6,937 bases of DNA from assembly GCA_020355105.1 (NCBI GenBank), contig CP070658.1:2473761-2480697 (forward strand), given 5' to 3'. Shown piece by piece: positions 5,867-6,937 of the stretch (the first letter of the stretch is position 1; every line of letters begins with the position of its first letter). The notes beneath the pieces are model-generated. The model was not told the DNA's origin. It was given only the letters and a program-made list of their open reading frames with translations, and searched no databases. The DNA comes from Candidatus Thorarchaeota archaeon. Lineage in GTDB: Archaea; Asgardarchaeota; Thorarchaeia; Thorarchaeales; Thorarchaeaceae. A program made the position numbers and the translations under genes.

Positions 5867-6370
5867 ATGGCATTGAAGATCATCTCAGTAGTGGGCGGCT
5901 CAGATTCTGACGAGTCTGCATTGAAGCTTGCTGAGGAACTTGGAGAGGAGATTGCGAGACGCGGCATAGCTCTTGCCTGTGGAGGACTTGGCGGAGTCAT
6001 GGAGGCTGCCTGCCGAGGAGCTAAGAAGGCTGACGGTCTGACAATCGGGATTATTCCAACGGACTTCAAAGAACATGCGAATAAGTATGTAGACGTCGTA
6101 ATCCCCACCGGACTGGGGCATGCGAGAAACTATCTGGTAGCCAAGACGGGAGATGCTGTGATTGCTGTGGCTGGCTCAGCAGGAACTCTAAGCGAAATGG
6201 CGATTGCATGGTTCTCGGACCGCCCCGTGATTGCAGTGGTCCCTTCGGGCGGCTGGGCAGAGCGCTTGGCTGGAAAGAAGATTGATGACCGAAGGCCAGA
6301 TAAAGTGATTCCGGCAGAAACCGCCGTCGACGCTGTACGGAAGGCGGTTGAAGCTCTTGGATGGAGGTAG
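5867..6370 (+). CDS. TIGR00725/LOG-like Rossmann-fold nucleotide-binding protein
   Basis: This 167-residue protein belongs to the SLOG/LOG-like superfamily (once called 'lysine decarboxylase-like'), closest by eye to the TIGR00725 group. It opens with 'ISVVGGSDSD', the first strand and nucleotide loop. G39-G40-L-G-G43-V-M-E46 followed by G51-A52 matches the family GGxxGxMxxxxxGA element. In true LOG cytokinin-activating phosphoribohydrolases a PGGxGTxxE motif and an RK pair are conserved. Here the first is A102-G-S-A-G-T-L-S-E110, with two changes, and the second is R87-N88. R87 and E110, which match the key catalytic pair, remain, so binding of a nucleotide or nucleotide-derived ligand is likely but LOG activity is uncertain. 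I chose the start at 5867 from the Shine-Dalgarno and because it puts strand 1 at the N-terminus. The upstream gene ends 14 nt before and the phosphatase gene starts 9 nt after, so the three are surely an operon. Confidence 0.85.
   Translation: MALKIISVVGGSDSDESALKLAEELGEEIARRGIALACGGLGGVMEAACRGAKKADGLTIGIIPTDFKEHANKYVDVVIPTGLGHARNYLVAKTGDAVIAVAGSAGTLSEMAIAWFSDRPVIAVVPSGGWAERLAGKKIDDRRPDKVIPAETAVDAVRKAVEALGWR
6363..6368 (+). promoter_or_regulatory. Shine-Dalgarno site for the TTG start of the phosphatase gene
   Basis: GGAGGT lies within the last codons of the LOG-like gene, 11 nt before the TTG at 6380. The frame of the phosphatase is closed upstream by the TAG at 6368-6370, and the next candidate start (GTG at 6398) is too far from this site. 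The TTG is therefore the best start. The overlap of ribosome site and stop suggests translational coupling. Confidence 0.65.
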
Positions 6371-6379
6371 GGCGGCACC

Positions 6380-6937
6380 TTGCGAGTCGCAAAGGACGTG
6401 GTTGGAGGCAAGACCAACCTAACAGAGTCCGAGATACGAGAACTGGTGGCTACCTTCACAGATCTATACGACCCGAAGCCGAATGTTGTGAGAACACCTG
6501 AGGACGACACAATCTATGTGGGAGACCTCCATGGTGACTTCCAGAGTGCCCGGGCGATACAAGATTTCTTCATGAAATCTCCAGACGACTCAGTCGTGTT
6601 TCTGGGGGACTACGCAGATAGAGGACCTCAACAGATTGAAACATTCAACCTGGTGATGTCCATGGCAATCCAATATCCTGAACGAATACTGATGCTACGT
6701 GGAAACCACGAGGCAAATAAAGTCGCCAAAATGTATGGGTTCTTCGACGTCGTCAGAACGCAATACAATCCGGATTTGTTCGATGCATACTGCGAGGTTT
6801 TCAAGTCACTCCCCATGGCCGGAATCAACACGAACGGAGTCTTCGCGTGTCATGGAGGAATCCCCGAGGGTGTTGATACCCTCAACCAAATCCAGTCAAT
6901 AGAAAGACGTTTTGTGGATCTTGACAACCCAGTCCTC
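6380..6937 (+). CDS. PPP-family Ser/Thr protein phosphatase (PP1/PP2A-like), C-terminus cut by window edge
   Basis: From a TTG start the frame stays open for 186 codons to the right edge. All N-terminal PPP-family motifs are present: G48-D49-L-H51-G52, G76-D77-Y-A-D80-R81-G82, R107-G108-N109-H110-E111 and H158-G159-G160. Metal ligands D49, H51, D77, N109 and H158, the catalytic H110/D80 pair and phosphate-binding R81 and R107 are intact, so this should be an active two-metal phosphoserine/phosphothreonine phosphatase. The second motif has A79 where V is usual, a mild change. About 45 residues precede the first motif, as in PP1 and PP2A. The rest of the domain, about 100 residues including the final histidine ligand, lies outside the window. 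It is the third gene of an operon with a pseudo-GTPase fusion and a LOG-like protein. The substrate is unknown, and no matching kinase is visible. Confidence 0.92.
   Translation, partial: MRVAKDVVGGKTNLTESEIRELVATFTDLYDPKPNVVRTPEDDTIYVGDLHGDFQSARAIQDFFMKSPDDSVVFLGDYADRGPQQIETFNLVMSMAIQYPERILMLRGNHEANKVAKMYGFFDVVRTQYNPDLFDAYCEVFKSLPMAGINTNGVFACHGGIPEGVDTLNQIQSIERRFVDLDNPVL

Noticed and set aside
6368..6370. TAG as a pyrrolysine codon
   Set aside because: A strong ribosome site and a start codon follow, both flanking products look complete without read-through, and neither is a methylamine methyltransferase.
6130..6510. 126-codon minus-strand frame opposite the LOG-like and phosphatase genes
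   Set aside because: It spans the junction of two well-supported plus-strand genes and has shadow-like composition.
1..6937. CRISPR array, insertion sequence or prophage
   Set aside because: No regularly spaced repeats, transposase, integrase or flanking duplications were seen.

Overview
The window looks like chromosomal DNA of an archaeon, most likely an Asgard (Promethearchaeota; Thorarchaeota-like) lineage. The grounds are an archaeal-type TATA box (TTTATATT) about 40 nt before one start codon, archaeal Shine-Dalgarno sequences (GAGGTG, GGAGGT, AGGTG), a membrane protein with many N-glycosylation sequons in its external domain, an archaeal/eukaryote-type PPP phosphatase, and a protein whose N-terminal domain reads as a Ras/Rab-like GTPase fold that has lost its nucleotide-binding residues. 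The lineage is inferred; no rRNA or other marker gene is present. GC content appears close to 50% by eye.

Layout. (1) 1-1102, minus strand: N-terminal 367 residues of an FtsX/MacB-type ABC transporter permease, cut by the left edge, with a TATA box at 1140-1147. (2) 1187-1772: about 590 bases without a convincing gene. The first 150 bases hold several overlapping inverted repeats that could form competing hairpins; the rest shows nothing clear. (3) 1788-4044, plus strand: a two-gene unit, namely a 604-residue protein with an N-terminal PIN nuclease domain and a long helical extension, followed 10 nt later by a small three-helix membrane protein with an acidic tail. (4) 4054-4597, minus strand, convergent with (3): an overlooked 47-residue basic/acidic protein, then a single-domain cupin. 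(5) 4598-4718: a short divergent intergenic region carrying inverted and direct repeats. (6) 4719-6937, plus strand: a tight operon of a pseudo-GTPase/Cys-cluster fusion protein, a TIGR00725/LOG-like Rossmann protein, and a PPP-family protein phosphatase running off the right edge.

How the genes may work together. The right-hand operon is the most interesting part. A catalytically dead Ras-like domain fused to a possible zinc-binding and winged-helix-like tail is probably co-transcribed with a nucleotide-binding Rossmann protein and a Ser/Thr phosphatase. This suggests a signalling or regulatory module, but the link is inferred only from gene order and spacing. The PIN/membrane-protein pair may be a membrane-associated RNA-processing unit, also by inference. 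The permease is presumably part of an exporter or lipoprotein-release-type ABC system whose ATPase lies outside the window.
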